Below are positions 27,646-39,609 of a DNA stretch of 64,000 nucleotides, piece after piece (the stretch's first letter is position 1; each line of letters opens with the position of its first letter). Under the pieces are notes generated by a model. The model saw only the letters and a list, made by a program, of their open reading frames with translations, was not told the origin of the DNA and did no database searches. Source of the DNA: Krasilnikovozyma curviuscula (taxonomy: Eukaryota; Basidiomycota; Tremellomycetes; Cystofilobasidiales; Mrakiaceae); assembly GCA_014825775.1 (NCBI GenBank), contig MVAQ01000004.1, positions 1 to 64,000 on the forward strand, written 5' to 3'. The translations under genes and the position numbers were made by a program.

Positions 27646-28048
27646 GACATTCAACCGAACAAAAAGAGCTCCAAGGACACTCTTCCTGACATATAACTCC
27701 AGATTCAAAGCGATCCAATAATGCATGCGATGTAACGATTTGATTTGATGTACAATGCCTGCCAACTACCTAACTACCGTAAATGTCACTTCGTTACATC
27801 GCTACAGACTAAACTTGTACATCTTTTTTTAGCAGAGAGGGTAGGGCAGTCAAACCAGAAAGCAGGCGCGCATGAGGAGTACGGACACTGGAGTGGTTTG
27901 GCCCGAGATAATGCCTCTAAAATTAACCGGAGGACTTTCGTCGAGAAAGGAAAAAAGATCGGCTTCCGAGTACTTCCAAGTGTTTGTTTCTGGAACGGAG
28001 GAGATGTGGAAGATGCTCTTCCGCGCTAAGAGCAAGAAATGTCTCTGG

Positions 28049-28055
28049 TATATAA
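28049..28055 (+). promoter_or_regulatory. TATA box-like element of the NCS1 permease
   Basis: TATATAA about 190 bp upstream of the ATG at 28242. It would give a leader of roughly 150 nt. Confidence 0.35.
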
Positions 28056-28068
28056 CCGACGGAAAACT

Positions 28069-28074
28069 GATAAA
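28069..28074 (+). promoter_or_regulatory. GATA-factor site (TGATAAA)
   Basis: Matches the HGATAR core bound by fungal nitrogen GATA factors. It lies about 170 bp before the permease start. Suggestive only, given the short motif. Confidence 0.25.
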
Positions 28075-28241
28075 GAACCTTGTTCTACTCGTTCCCTCTC
28101 TTCTCTCCAACAACCATCTTCACCTCGCGTCTTGCTTGCTGCTTGGAGTGAGTATTGGGCTCTGTCAGGGACGTTGCAGAAGTGGAGCTGACGCCTATTT
28201 GGTGTTTCAGCTGTACGTTTCAGGCAGAAAATCGGAACAAG

Positions 28242-30754
28242 ATGGCTAGCAAATCGTATTTCTCCTTCGAAACCTACAAGCTCTACCCAGAGGAGTCCTC
28301 GTATGCCCCAGAAGGAAAGAGTAACAAAGGTATGTTCCCCCTTTTTTTCTGTGTTTAAGTTCCCACCGTTTCCCACGGTAGGGTGGGATCACATATGCCA
28401 TACAGCGGCCCATCACCCCCTCGAGACTCATCAATCGACGGAATTGAGCTGATTATTCCCCTCTGTTTGTTGCCCTTTGCTGACTTTTTTTTCTGATATC
28501 AATCTCGGTGGCGGTTATCAACAAAAATGCAGACTTGGACCCAACTCCCATGAATCAACGAACTTGGGGTATCTCAAACTACGTGTACTACTGGATTTCA
28601 GATGCAGTCAATATCTCAACATACGAAATTGCTTCATCCATGCTCACTCTCGGCATGAGTCTTCAATATGCGATTCCTTGTGTCTTCCTAGGTGAATCGA
28701 GCTTGCTCTTCTTTTGAACTCAACAGAACGGCAACTAATTCATTTATGTATGGGTTGGATTAGGCCATTTCTTGATCGCTATTCCCATCACGCTCCAAGG
28801 TTCAACGGGTGCATCTTTGAGAGTCCCCTTCCCAATCCAAGCTCGTTCTTCCTTCGGCCACCATTTCGCTAAATTCGCAGTGTTCTCAAGAATGATTCTC
28901 GCTTGGTTCTGGTTTGGTGTCCAATGCTACACCGGATCTGAGTGTGTTCGTCAAATTCTCATCTCTTGGGCTCCTAGTTTCAGGAATTTCCCCAATCACT
29001 TAAGTGAGAGCGCCAACATCACGTCAGCTGGTATTCTGTGCTACTTCTTGTATTGGGTCATCCAATTGTACGTGGAATCCTGTTGGCCGGCCATGCGTTT
29101 ACTAACAGGCACAAAATCTGCACCTATTCTCTCTTCCTGTACCAGCCCTTTCCTCCTAATTCACCCTTCTAAAATTAAGTGGTTCTTCATGGCAAAATCC
29201 ATTTATGTTCCTATTGTCCTCCTTGGAATGTTCATCTGGGCGTTGAAGGTCGCTGGAACGGGGCCGATCTTCTCGCAGAAGACCACCATCTCTGGCTCTA
29301 CACTGGGATGGGCTTTCATGAGCTCTCTCAACTCTGTATTAGGAAACTACGCTACCCTGAGTGTCAACATTCCAGGTGGGCGAGCCTTCTGAATCTGCTC
29401 AGTAACAGGGAAACAGCGATTGACATCTATTTTCCTCTTTGTACGACCTCAGATTTCACTCGTTATGCTAAAACCAAACAATCGCAGTATATTCAAATGT
29501 TCATTATTCCCGTCGTCTTTACTCTAACTGCTTTCGTCGGAATCGTCGTGGTTAGTAGAAGTACGCGCATCATGCCTTGAACCTGTTTGGCTGACCTAGC
29601 CCGTTTCCCCGCTCTTCAGACCTCAGCTGGTGAAGCTATTTACGGTACACTTTACTGGGATCCAACAACTCTTATCAACGCATGGGGAGACGATTCCAAA
29701 AGTCGCGCTGCTCGCTTCTTTGTCGCATTCGCATTCGTCATGGCTACTATCGGTACGAGCACCTCACCATACTATATCCTCATCGTTAAGATTGCCCACA
29801 CATCTTCTTTTGTAGGAACCAATGTTAGCGCGAACAGCATTTCGGCTGCCAATGATATGACGTAAGTTCAACTCTTTTGCCTCACCGCGCTTCAGGCTCT
29901 AATGCAGCACTGACTCAACTCTCATACCTTCTCTAGTGCATTGTTCCCACGGTACATCAACATCAAAAGAGGTCAAAGTGAGTTTGATATCCTCACCCAT
30001 TTAGTTTGAGAAATCAACTAATCAATGTCAGCTAGTTGTCACCGCGTTCCTGGGAGGGTGGTGTCTGTGCCCGTGGGAGATTTTATCGAAGGCACTTGGT
30101 TTCCTTAACTTCATGTCGGGCTATACGGTATTCCTGGGTCCAATCTGCGGTATTCTTGTGACTGAACAGTATATCGTTCGAAAAGGTCGAGTGGATGTCC
30201 CAGGTAAATACGCACCTCACACTTCTTTCTGCATACAACACAGCTGATTTGCTGTTTTCAGGCCTGTATGGTCATGAATATGGAAGGTACTATTTTACGT
30301 ATGGTATCAACTGGCGTGCCATGGTTGCGATGCTAGTCGTAAGTTAAATGCTATGCTCTGTCCTGTTGTTCCGACTCCGCTGACACGGTTATCGCTCCCA
30401 GACTGTACCTCCTGGGCTCCCAGGCCTCGCTGCTGCTATCAACTCTAACATCAACGTTGGAGATGGTGCTACCCACCTCTACGACTTGTCCTGGTTCGTT
30501 TCTTCGCTGATGGTTCTCTAACAACCTTCAAATGCTGACTCTCATTCTGTCCTATCAACCCCAGGTTGTTTGGCTTTATCACCGCTGGCTTCCTCTTCTC
30601 TGTTCTTTCCCTCTTGTGGCCAGCTAAGGAAACTTTGATCGACGCGCCAATCTACGCTGAAGTTGTAGACGAGTTCACTCAGGATGGCACCACCTCTGCC
30701 GATGAGAAGGGCCACAAAGCCGCAGACCACAGCGTTGACGTTGTCAATGCTTAA
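28242..30754 (+). CDS. NCS1-family permease (Fur4/Dal4/Fui1/Thi7 group)
   Basis: Proton-coupled plasma-membrane importer of nucleobases, nucleosides, allantoin, thiamine or related compounds. Signature segments: NKDLDPTPMNQRTWGISNYV and YYWISDAVNISTYEIASSML at TM1, FLIAIPITLQGSTGASLRVP, then PFPIQARSSFGHHF, AWFWFGVQCYTGSECVRQIL and the FTRYAKTK loop. The C-terminal half has ISANNDMT- and ALFPRYINIKRGQ-type NCS1 blocks, and the tail is acidic and cytosolic. About ten short introns. Length near 530 residues is normal. The Fur branch is indicated by the 'DLxPxPxxxRTW' entry and QARSSFG. Substrate cannot be fixed. The next gene, convergent, is an amidase. Confidence 0.9.
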
Positions 30755-30903
30755 GTTACTCGCCCTTTTCCTAGTTAGCTTTCTTGTTGCGCCTTTTGTA
30801 AAACTTTTCTTTTTGGTTTAGCGTTGTTTCCTTCTCATAGGTGGCATTGTATCTATCACGTCTTTTACCCTACAAACTTTTCATAGCTCTTTCTATGCAA
30901 TAT

Positions 30904-33288
30904 CTAGCACTTGATCTTCAAAGCATCGGCAACTAAGCCTGTCAACCCAAGGACCTCTTCCTCTCTCATCCTTCTACCAATCAACTGAAGTGCGACAGGC
31001 GCATCTTCGTATCGCGCAGGATCGTATTGCTCCCAGATCGTCTTTTCTTTCTCGCTAAAGTACGAGTCTGGCTTAGGTGGTATTACGTCCAGTTCTGGGT
31101 CAACACTCGTGACTGGGAATACTAAGGATTGGAGATGACAAGAAATAGTCAGCAACTCATCGTTAGATCATCTGTAAGGGAGGAGTAGAACTCACCTGCT
31201 GCAGCATGATCATGTACATTGACGTAGTGTGTGTAGTTGGCGTAGCGATATTCTCCGTGAGGTGGTGCCGCAAAGGGAGCTACGCATGAGATGATCGCAT
31301 CAACTGGTCGACCCGTGGTGGTTTGAGAGACGGTTGCGTTCCAGTAATCAAGATGTTCTTTACGGATGACTCTTCTCCTCTTGTTTATCTGATATTTTAG
31401 AATGAAAGTTATAATTAACGGATTGGGGGAAAGAAAGATTGCTGAGCTTTACGCACCTGCCAAGACTCATACACTGTCAAGTGCTTTTTCCCAAGATAGA
31501 TGCCTTCTACCAGAGGTTCACCACTTAGAGCAGCTGTAGAATTGAGGTCAACGCCGCCGTCTGATTCAAACAATTCGATCAGGATCGCGTCCGTTTCAGC
31601 AGCCTTGTATGGGATCCAGTCGATGACTGCGTAATTTCACGGGCTCTGTTAGTTACTGCCAGTTGAGATAGAATTAAGAAGGACAAACAAACCTTCGTGT
31701 CCAGCAGCCAACAGCGCATCCTTTGTCATCTGCAAAGCACGCCTCACGGGTGGTTGAGGTCGCACAACACCATCGTCCCACAAAATGCCAAAGCACTTCT
31801 TCCCCTCTAGATATTTGAGCTCAAACTCATCTTGATTCCATTTCTTTTCAACGACGACTGGGTCGTGAAGCCAAGGCCTAGGAGCAGAAGATATATCAGT
31901 CAGCGAATGACATCTCTAAGTTCCGCCTCTATCGACTTTTGACTATAACTCACTCTCCCTGTATAACAGCTTTGGTGAATTCGACGATACCAGAGTAAGA
32001 GGTAGAGATGGGACCAGCGACAGATGGTGAGACCTCGAACCCTTAGGAATAGAAAAGAAAAGTCAGCTCGAGCACAGAAACAGCGGATCTTGTCACATGT
32101 CACAGGTGCTACCTTCAAGCGTGTTGAGAGCGCCTTGGTATGGGAGCCTGTAGAACGATGGACGGAGACCCCATAGATTCTGCATTGCTGCCGGGATTCG
32201 GACCTGGTAATATCGTGCAAGTATTGAAGTCAGAAAGAGATGGAAACAGCCGTACTCTCCAATAAAGAACTGTCGCTCACGCTTCCACCTAGATCGGTTC
32301 CTACTCCAAGAGGAGACCCTCTGAAACCAATGAGACTACCCTCACCACCAGATGATCCACCACATGTCAGAGTACGATTGAAAGGCTGGGGTGTGGTATA
32401 CGAAAGAGGGCGTAAAAGTTAGCGACAATCCCCATCTATTGCATGAAATAGAATTGATACTACGTTGAGAGTTCTTCCAAAAAGATTGTTGTAAGTCTCA
32501 GCACGCCTTTGAGGAGTTACAAGTCAGTGACCACCGTATATTTCTATGACAGCAAATGGTAAGGAGATGCTCACATGAGAGTTTGAGGAACGTTTGTAGA
32601 AACGAAAGGAACAGCCCCCGCTTTCTTGAGAATTTCGACCATCACACAGTCCTGAGTGGCCTTCTTTTCGAGCCATGCTATAAAGCCGACTGAGTGGTGG
32701 CTCCCCTTGATGCAGAACTGGTCGAAGAGCCGAGGGAACGAAAGAGGGGGGTGGAAAGCGAGACTCAGATAAAAGCGAAATATCACAGTGGATTTCTAAA
32801 CGCACCTGGTCCTTGAAAGAGATAGGAAGTCCATGCAAAGGTCCGACGGTTTTCCCCGTTGAAGCGAGTTGCTCGTCTAGAGACTTTGCTATGGCGAGAG
32901 CAGACTCGAAATGGACCTCAGTTAAGCAATTCACCTGAGCAGAGAGAAATAAATGGATCAGCTGAGATGATAAGAGGATGATTGGGAAGGAACTGGAAAG
33001 TACCAGCTGTTGAGCAATGGTGGCACGTTTGCAGAAGGCCAGTGTAACCTCGTACGAAGACCATTCTGCTATTGCAAGCTTATCCAGAAGAGTTGCTGTC
33101 GAAGCTTCAGTTATTTCGAGTTCCTTTTCTGTGAGAAGCCCGCTTTCTCTAGGGATGCCCTGGACGTTTTTTAGCGAGGCAGGCGGCAGCTTGTCCTTTG
33201 GGATCAACCACTCCGATGGGAAGAGGGCATCCCTAGCTTTGACATGAGCTTCCGCTTTGACTTTCCAAGCTGGAGCAGTTTCAACCAT
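30904..33288 (-). CDS. Amidase-signature enzyme (acetamidase/general amidase type)
   Basis: Hydrolyses carboxamides to acid plus ammonia using a Ser-Ser-Lys triad. The catalytic Lys lies in GPLHGLPISFKDQ, which continues across a 3' splice into FCIKGSHHSVG. The glycine/serine-rich signature is TCGGSSGGEGSLIGFRGSPL, then GVGTDLGGSVRIPA. GAVPFVSTNVPQTLM is the conserved segment just upstream. The N-terminal cap is WKVKAEAHVKARDALFPSEW and the C-terminus is APVALQLIGRRMREEEVLG, both typical of fungal AmdS-like amidases. About 550 residues. The start ATG at 33288 fits the family N-terminus. A GATAAG sits about 70 bp upstream. The substrate may be acetamide, indoleacetamide or fatty amides. Confidence 0.9.
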
Positions 33289-33356
33289 TGTGCTGTCAGG
33301 AGATATGTGTTGGTTGGTGAAGAGAAGAGATGCGCCCCCTAGTTTGCTCGGGGTAA

Positions 33357-33362
33357 GATAAG
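33357..33362 (+). promoter_or_regulatory. GATA-factor site (AGATAAGG) upstream of the amidase
   Basis: A perfect HGATAR core in the short gap before the amidase start, 69 bp from the ATG. AmdS-type amidases in other fungi are controlled by nitrogen GATA factors. Confidence 0.35.
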
Positions 33363-33453
33363 GCTGTCGGCTTAATATCGGTGATGTTTAAGGTTCACTA
33401 ATTCCGATACACTGATGACAAAAAGCAACAGAAATTGCGATCTATAGAATACT

Positions 33454-35191
33454 CTAAACATCTATTCCAGCTCTCTTTCTAGCCTCCCTGATCGCTTCGC
33501 CCAATCGCTTAAATCCGATCTCAGCATCCGGACGGCTAATGCAACTGAATGCAACTCTCAAATGAGGAGACGTCCTCTTGAGAGGATAGAAACTGTATCC
33601 TGGTACAGCAAGAACTCCCTTTTCCAGAGCATCTACCAAGACCAAGTTTTGAGAATCTGGAAGTGGGGAGATGTCGATCCAGAGGAAGAGGCCTGATTGG
33701 TAACGGTAACTGTTGATCAGCATGAGATCCTCATTCACTAGAATACAGGCGAAACTCACCGGCAATTGGGGAAACCCAGCTTGCAACACCGTCGAGTTCT
33801 TTATGGGCAAGCGCTTCAAACCACTCCCTCCTTTGTTGATACAAGACCGCAACGTCCGTGCAGTGTTTCAAGAACCCAGCAGACCCCCACTTCTTGAGCA
33901 GCGTCCAGAGAATAGCCTGTCCAACACTGCTAGGTTGGAGATTCATGGCTGATGTCAGGTGGTCCATCGCATTGAGGATCGTTGGCGGACCCGTTGCCCA
34001 ACCGAGACGGACACCGGACGAGAGGACCTTAGAGAAAGAATCGAATCGCAATACGAGCGAATTGGTCTTGTCAAGCTCCAAATATGAGGGGACACGAGGG
34101 CTGGCCAAGAAATAGTACGGATCATCTGGGTCGAGGAGAATAATGAGTATGTTGAGAAACGACCTGCACTTGACAAGGCTCACCTTCGACAATCATGATG
34201 TTGTACTTTTCACAGATCTCAAGAACTTCCAGCTTCCTTTGTTTATCGGCAGAGTAACCTGAGGGATTTGAACCGACTGGAGTTGAGTAGAGCAACTTAG
34301 GGTAAGGCTTTTCTTCGGGCCACGATGTCAGAATTTTCAGCAGCGATTCCGATGAGAGACCGTTCGAGTCGACTTCCACCTCTACAGTGAAAGATCAAAT
34401 TATGGTTATGATGTTGATTCAATAGTGCTTGAGTTAGGCAAGGGGACAACGAGCGACCCACCAATCAGCTCGCAACTGCGCAATTCGAGCACACTCAGTG
34501 TTCCAGCATACACAGGACATTCCACCAAGACACTATCACCAGGAGAAATCATGACCTGGAAGCACTTGTTAAGCAAATCCTGACAACCAGCTCCGACAGT
34601 TGTCCTCCATTTCGCTTCTTTCTCTTCCATGGGAATTGAGTGCACCTCGGCGGTAAACTCGCTGAGGAACTTTCGGAGAGGAGGGAACCCAGCTGTTGGA
34701 CCATACTATTAAATATATAAAGAGTCAGAAAATGTTCAGACTGGCAAGACGACCGAGTGGGAAACCTCGAGCTGACCTGCAACGCCGCCTTCATGTCCTC
34801 TCCTTCAAGCTCGAGATCCATCCCTTTACCTGAATCATCACCGAGATCAGGACCAATGTGTAAAGTCATTGATTTGAAAGGGAAAGTCTCGTCATTGGGT
34901 CGTCCTGCAGACAGAAGCGAGAAGTTAGAATCGGGGGTTTTTTTTATTTGGGAAAGCAGAAACAAGGATTGAAGTGGTATCAGTAACATACCAGCCAAGA
35001 AAGACACCATATTTGGCCTCTCCTCCAACGCCAACAGTCCACGGACTAGGGACGCAACAGGAAGGAGTATCAGCGAAAAGAGCAAGCCCCGGGTGAACGA
35101 AGGCCTTTCAGAAAGAGTTAAACTGACTGCCGTCTGACTTCAGCGACCTGGCTTCAGGAGTAAGATATGCACTGTGATCCAAGATTGGCAT
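33454..35191 (-). CDS. Aro8-like aminotransferase (aromatic amino acid / 2-aminoadipate, PLP fold type I)
   Basis: Transfers an amino group between aromatic amino acids or 2-aminoadipate and 2-oxo acids. Starts MPILDHSAYLTPEARSLKSD. Substrate-side motif: QYGPTAGFPPLRKFLSEF. PLP-site motifs: TVGAGCQDLLNKCFQVMISP, VECPVYAGTLSVL, STPVGSNPSGYSADKQRK, then VEDDPYYFL. The Schiff-base Lys is in FDSFSKVLSSGVRLGWATGP. The C-terminal domain has GLFLWIDIS and TSPHLRVAFSCISRPDAEIG. About 480 residues, the usual size. The start codon follows directly from the conserved SLKSD N-terminus. It is tandem to the amidase on the minus strand with a 165-bp gap. Preference between kynurenine, aminoadipate and aromatics cannot be told. 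Confidence 0.88.
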
Positions 35192-35658
35192 AATTGAGGT
35201 TCCTTGAGGGTTAGAAAGATAGAAAGCTTGCTCGCAATACGCGCTTGAATCGGTCAATCAGTTTCAAAATGACTCGATGTCGGGCACTGCGATTTGCCAT
35301 TTTGCATAAACCATCTGAAATCATGAATTAATTAATAGTGATGGTACCAATATAGAGTTTGAACTTTAGATACAGATTTCCCAAAGCAACCAGTCTCCTT
35401 CCTTCAAGGAACGACTGGCGCGATTAGCAGGCAGTTTAAGCATTAGTAAGAACGGATCGAAGTGTAAAAATTAGATAAACTAGAGGTAAGTAAGCGCAGT
35501 CAAGCAAGCAGCCACAAAAAAAAGGATCAAAGAATCTCAAATCTAAGTGAAAAGTGGAAATGGGTCTGATGCGATTGATTAGTTGATTAGAATGAGGTTG
35601 TCGTTATCGTTTCTAAGGTCCAATGAGATGTGACGCCGGGTTCTCAAGTGCGTATGAA
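35192..35658. other. Intergenic, nothing recognised
   Basis: Upstream of the aminotransferase and downstream of the YTP1-family gene, both on the minus strand. Moderately AT-rich. No gene seen. Confidence 0.5.
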
Positions 35659-38293
35659 TCATGCTGGAGCCGGGCTGGACAGTCTGATTTCTCCTTCTTC
35701 GACATCAGTCGTTGCGAGTCTAGCCATGGTGGCGCGAGCGCGCTCAGCGGCGAACACTGATGGTTCAACCCTCGAAATTGCCCAACCTTTTACAAGAAGG
35801 GTCTGTTAAAAGCGGCAGAAAAAAGGTGAGTCTCTGTCGACAGCTATAAACTGTATAGACTTTTTAAGACTTACGACAAAGATCCAGGTGCAAACAATAC
35901 ACACAGTTGCGATGGTAAGATTGAGGAACGCCATCTGAGTGAAACCCAGAACAGTAGAGCTCATCAGTATGAGCAACAAAACTCAAATCAGAAACGCCAG
36001 CCACTCACCATGTCATCCCATCCTGATCTCATAGCTGCGAAAGTTACACCTTCGACCGACAACATGAACACCATTCCGCCTGCCATGAGAGCGAAGCCAG
36101 CAGCAGCCTCAGTTGGTGGGCGAGATGGAAGGATAGAGCGTGGTGGTCTTAGCCAGAGGAACACATAGGTGAGGAATCTAAATACGGCGAATCCGCCGAG
36201 CAAATTACCCCAAAGCATGTGGATGTCAACCTGGAACAAACAATGTTGTCAGTTCAATCTGTTCAAGGTAAGTCAATGACATGCGTTTTTGCTCACTTGG
36301 AATTGGTATGTCTGGTGGTGAGCAGCCATAGCAATACCAGTGATACCAATGCAGAGAGCTGGGAAAGGATTGAAACTTGAATCCCAAGTTGGTGGCTTAG
36401 GAGAGATCGCTTGAAGTGAAGTGTGGGCGTTGTGCGCGACTGTGGTGGAGAGGAAGTTTCGAAGGCGCTTGGATTCCACACACATTCCAATGAGTCCAGC
36501 GAACCAGAACATGACGGCAATGGAGATGTGTTGCATTTGCTTGACAGTGAGTGGAGAACCTGGTGCGGCACCAAATCTCTCCATCCAAGTGTTAGAGACA
36601 CCATCTGCGATAAAAATGCATGGCGTTCAGCAAAACCAAAATATGAATGAGAGAAGTAAAGGTGGTACTGACAGAGGAAGATGACGAAGCACTCGACACT
36701 TTCCGCGGTTGGAGCATTCTTGCGCCAGTTTCCAGCCTTGTACTGTGGTTTGGCGTTCCAAGCCCACCCAAGCTCGGACCAAGCACCCAAGAATCGGCCA
36801 AAGGTGAGGACACCGTAACCAACTAAGGATGAAGGAAGCTTTCGTCAGAAACCACGTGATCGTTGGTGTGAATGATCCGAAAATTCCGAAACTTACAGAA
36901 GATTCCTCCTTTGATCAAATGAGCAAGGCAACCATTGAGATAATTGCCTCTGCAAGTACCGGAATACACAGCAATTCCCATCAAGAACTCAGCGAAAGCC
37001 AACACAATCATCAACCTCCACAAGAAGATCAACGCAAACTTGACGAAATTGTTTCTTCTCTGGGTCCATTTGGAACCGGCGAAAGCAAATTTGGAGGAAG
37101 TATTGGTGATGTGTTCACCGTTGGGACCGGTACCGACGTGAGTTGAGGAAGAAGACATTGATGCTGATCGGGTAGCTTCGGGGGCTTGTCGAGAAGATTC
37201 AATGTGGCTGTTGACTTGTCCCCAGCCATGGTGCTGAGAGGCTTCCGTGAGGACGTGGTCTTCTTGGTCATGACCTCTGACAGCTGATTCTTTCATCAAT
37301 CCATCCACCTCATCTTCTCCCATCTCCTCAGCATCAGCAATCACGTAGCCATGCACGTCGTCATTGTTGTTTGCGGAGCCGCGGCCGGTCGAGATGAGTT
37401 TCCACACCCTCTTGTGGATTGGCTCTGAGTTCTTCCCTTTCTTGAGTGCTCTGAGACCGCCAAGGAAGCTCAAGAAGTCAACACCGGTGAGAATCCAAGA
37501 CATGATGATAATGGCCCAGCCAAAGGAACCGTGCTTGTTTCCTTCGTACAGATTGGGTGTGCCAGCATTGTATATGGAAACAAAGAAGATACCGAGAGCT
37601 TGAACGACGTTGAACAAGAAGAGTGAAGCTGGGTAGGCCATGTGGTGAGCAGTTCTTAGCGCAAGAGCTAACAACAAGCGCACGGAAACATCGTTGCCCG
37701 ATTAGTCATACGGAAACGGCAAGCCACTTGGCGCCAATCGGAAGATGATACTGACCAACAGGCAGGATGAAAAAGTATGAAAGCACCATTGACGCAATGT
37801 GAAGAGCCATCCACATTCCGTATTGGCCAGTACCCTCGAGACGAGGGTCATCTGAGCCGTAAAGTAAGTCATGGTCCCAGTATGATTCCGGCAGAGGAGC
37901 ATGATGAAGCAATATCTCTGTTTCGTTGATTTCCTTCAAGGGAGCTGCCATATGGTGAGAGTGGGAGTGTTCATCCGCGTGCATGCTGGCATGGGCAGCT
38001 GTGTCGGTGGTGGTATTCGTCGTCGCCGAGGTGGTGGAATGCTCATCCGCTACAGAGTGCGAGTGCGAGTGGCTCGTTTCCTCCTCCTCTTCTTCCTCCT
38101 CTTCGTCCCCATGTCGTTTCGTGTTGATTATAGCTGACATGAATGCTGGTGTTGCCAAGGAGCCCTTGGGGAGGAAGCTGGGAGCTGCTGAGACCACTGA
38201 GAGTGCTCCAGCCGGAGAATTTGACGACAGCCCAACAGGTAGCTGGAAACCACCCAGCAGGGTCACAGCAAGGATGGGAAGGATGGAACGCAT
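35659..38293 (-). CDS. YTP1-family multispanning membrane protein with His/acid-rich luminal segment
   Basis: Signal peptide MRSILPILAVTLLGGFQLPV. A disordered extracellular/luminal stretch follows, with a run of nine Glu after HGD and several His-Ser repeats (TSHSHSHS, EHSHSHH). Multiple TM helices follow: MWMALHIASMVLSYFFILPV, YPASLFLFNVVQALGIFFVS, FGWAIIIMSWILTGVDFLSF, then a cytosolic acidic loop (VIADAEEMGEDEVDG). After that come KFALIFLWRLMIVLAFAEFL and AVMFWFAGLIGMCVESKRLR, and the last TM is LTIATVCIVCTWIFVTLLVK. The layout (DUF2427-like then Ytp1 C-terminal region) matches the Ytp1 family, which has faint likeness to cytochrome b561-type membrane proteins and unknown function. The start at 38293 gives the signal peptide; an ATG 54 nt upstream would spoil it. 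Confidence 0.82.
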
Positions 38294-39609
38294 TGCTGCT
38301 GGTGGAAGAGAGGGAGATTTTAGATGAGGTTGGTTAAGCGATAACAAAGTTCAAAAGTTGGGCGAGGGCTGCCCAATTTTTCTCCCATGACATGCGTCAT
38401 CCTATTTTCCGACGGACATTACTCCTCCTCGAGTGAGTCGACCCACATCATCATCAGGGCTGATGGGATACTCACCTATCGTCTTACCATCCCACCCTTA
38501 CCTCCCATCCACACACACAGGGAGCGCATCTCTGGCCAGCTCGATTTCCATCGTCGCCTTGTCTTTGTCATCGGCTTGGAAGTTTCTAGAGGTTGCAATG
38601 AACCTCTCTTCCCGTCGCTACCAACCATCTCCACCGACTTCTGATTTCTAGCATTTTCTGAACCTTCTCATATGCTCTTTAGTATAAATTCATTTGTTGT
38701 TGTTTTGATTCCCGTAGATTAGATAAGAAAAAAATTCGAGGGTGCAAGAGGCGTTTTCTGTCGAGCGCGTCAGGGCAGCGTCACCGCAGATTATTCTGAA
38801 TTACCTTTCCTCCTGGCGCCTCATCGTAGCAAGACCTTGGCGACTTGAAGTGTTCCTGATATCGACAAGGATCAAGTTGAAGAGGAGAGAAGCTGGGGTG
38901 AAGAGGCTGGGATTCCTACCGAGAAACGAAACGCTTCCTGATCGGTACCAAAGACGACTTTTGAATAGACACTATAGCCTTGCTCTATGAAAACAAAGAT
39001 ATATTTCATTCGCCTGAGGTTCAGTTGGCATAAGGAGCAGACATATATTCAATGAGGAAATCAAAGAAAAAGGAGGCTCAACCTACAGCTTGCTTGGTAA
39101 CACCAACAACACACCTCGGTTTCAAGTCATCCGCAAAAGGCATTCCAGAGTCCGATCGTTTTATTGCATTGCATATCATTCACCGGTCAGAGGGAAAGTT
39201 ATGCGAAAGGGAGGGGGTGACTGTCGAATGTAAGAATCGCTTCGGCTCCAGGATCTATCCTTTAATTGGAAGTGAACAAAGGCAAAACTAGGCCGAAATT
39301 TTTCTGAAGAGATGACTAAACTAGGGTTTGATCTATCTTTTAGTATTCCTCACAACGTGAAATCATCGGAAAATGCGCAGCAAGATGATCACAAAAAGAA
39401 GACAAGTCCAATTTGCATCGTGATCGGCGAAGGGGGGGAGGGCGAAACTCCACGTTAAGTCTCAGTTAATCAGAACTCTCGTATCAGAATTTCAAAAAGA
39501 TCTGGGTTCATGAGAGAATCTGAGGGGAAATTATAGAGCAAAAGAGTACAAGGTGAAGATCAAATGTAAGCGGCCAGCGCTTCGCATCTCGCTCCCGAGA
39601 GAGATACGA
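38294..39609. other. Intergenic, 1.3 kb, nothing recognised
   Basis: Lies between the YTP1-family start and the chitin synthase stop, both on the minus strand. A few short open frames (for example near 38390-38640) show no domain, signal or splice pattern. CT-rich patches near 38400-38560 fit a promoter or leader. No RNA gene or repeat was identified. Confidence 0.5.

Larger units (their letters stand above)
27646..28241. other. Promoter and leader of the NCS1 permease gene
   Basis: A 596-bp gap between tandem plus-strand genes. It contains a TATATAA at 28049, a GATAAA at 28069 and a GATAAT near 27907. No coding exon was recognised. Confidence 0.5.

Noticed and set aside
38387..38990. Plus-strand open frames in the 1.3-kb gap
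   Set aside because: No ATG context, domain, codon pattern or splice sites to support a gene.
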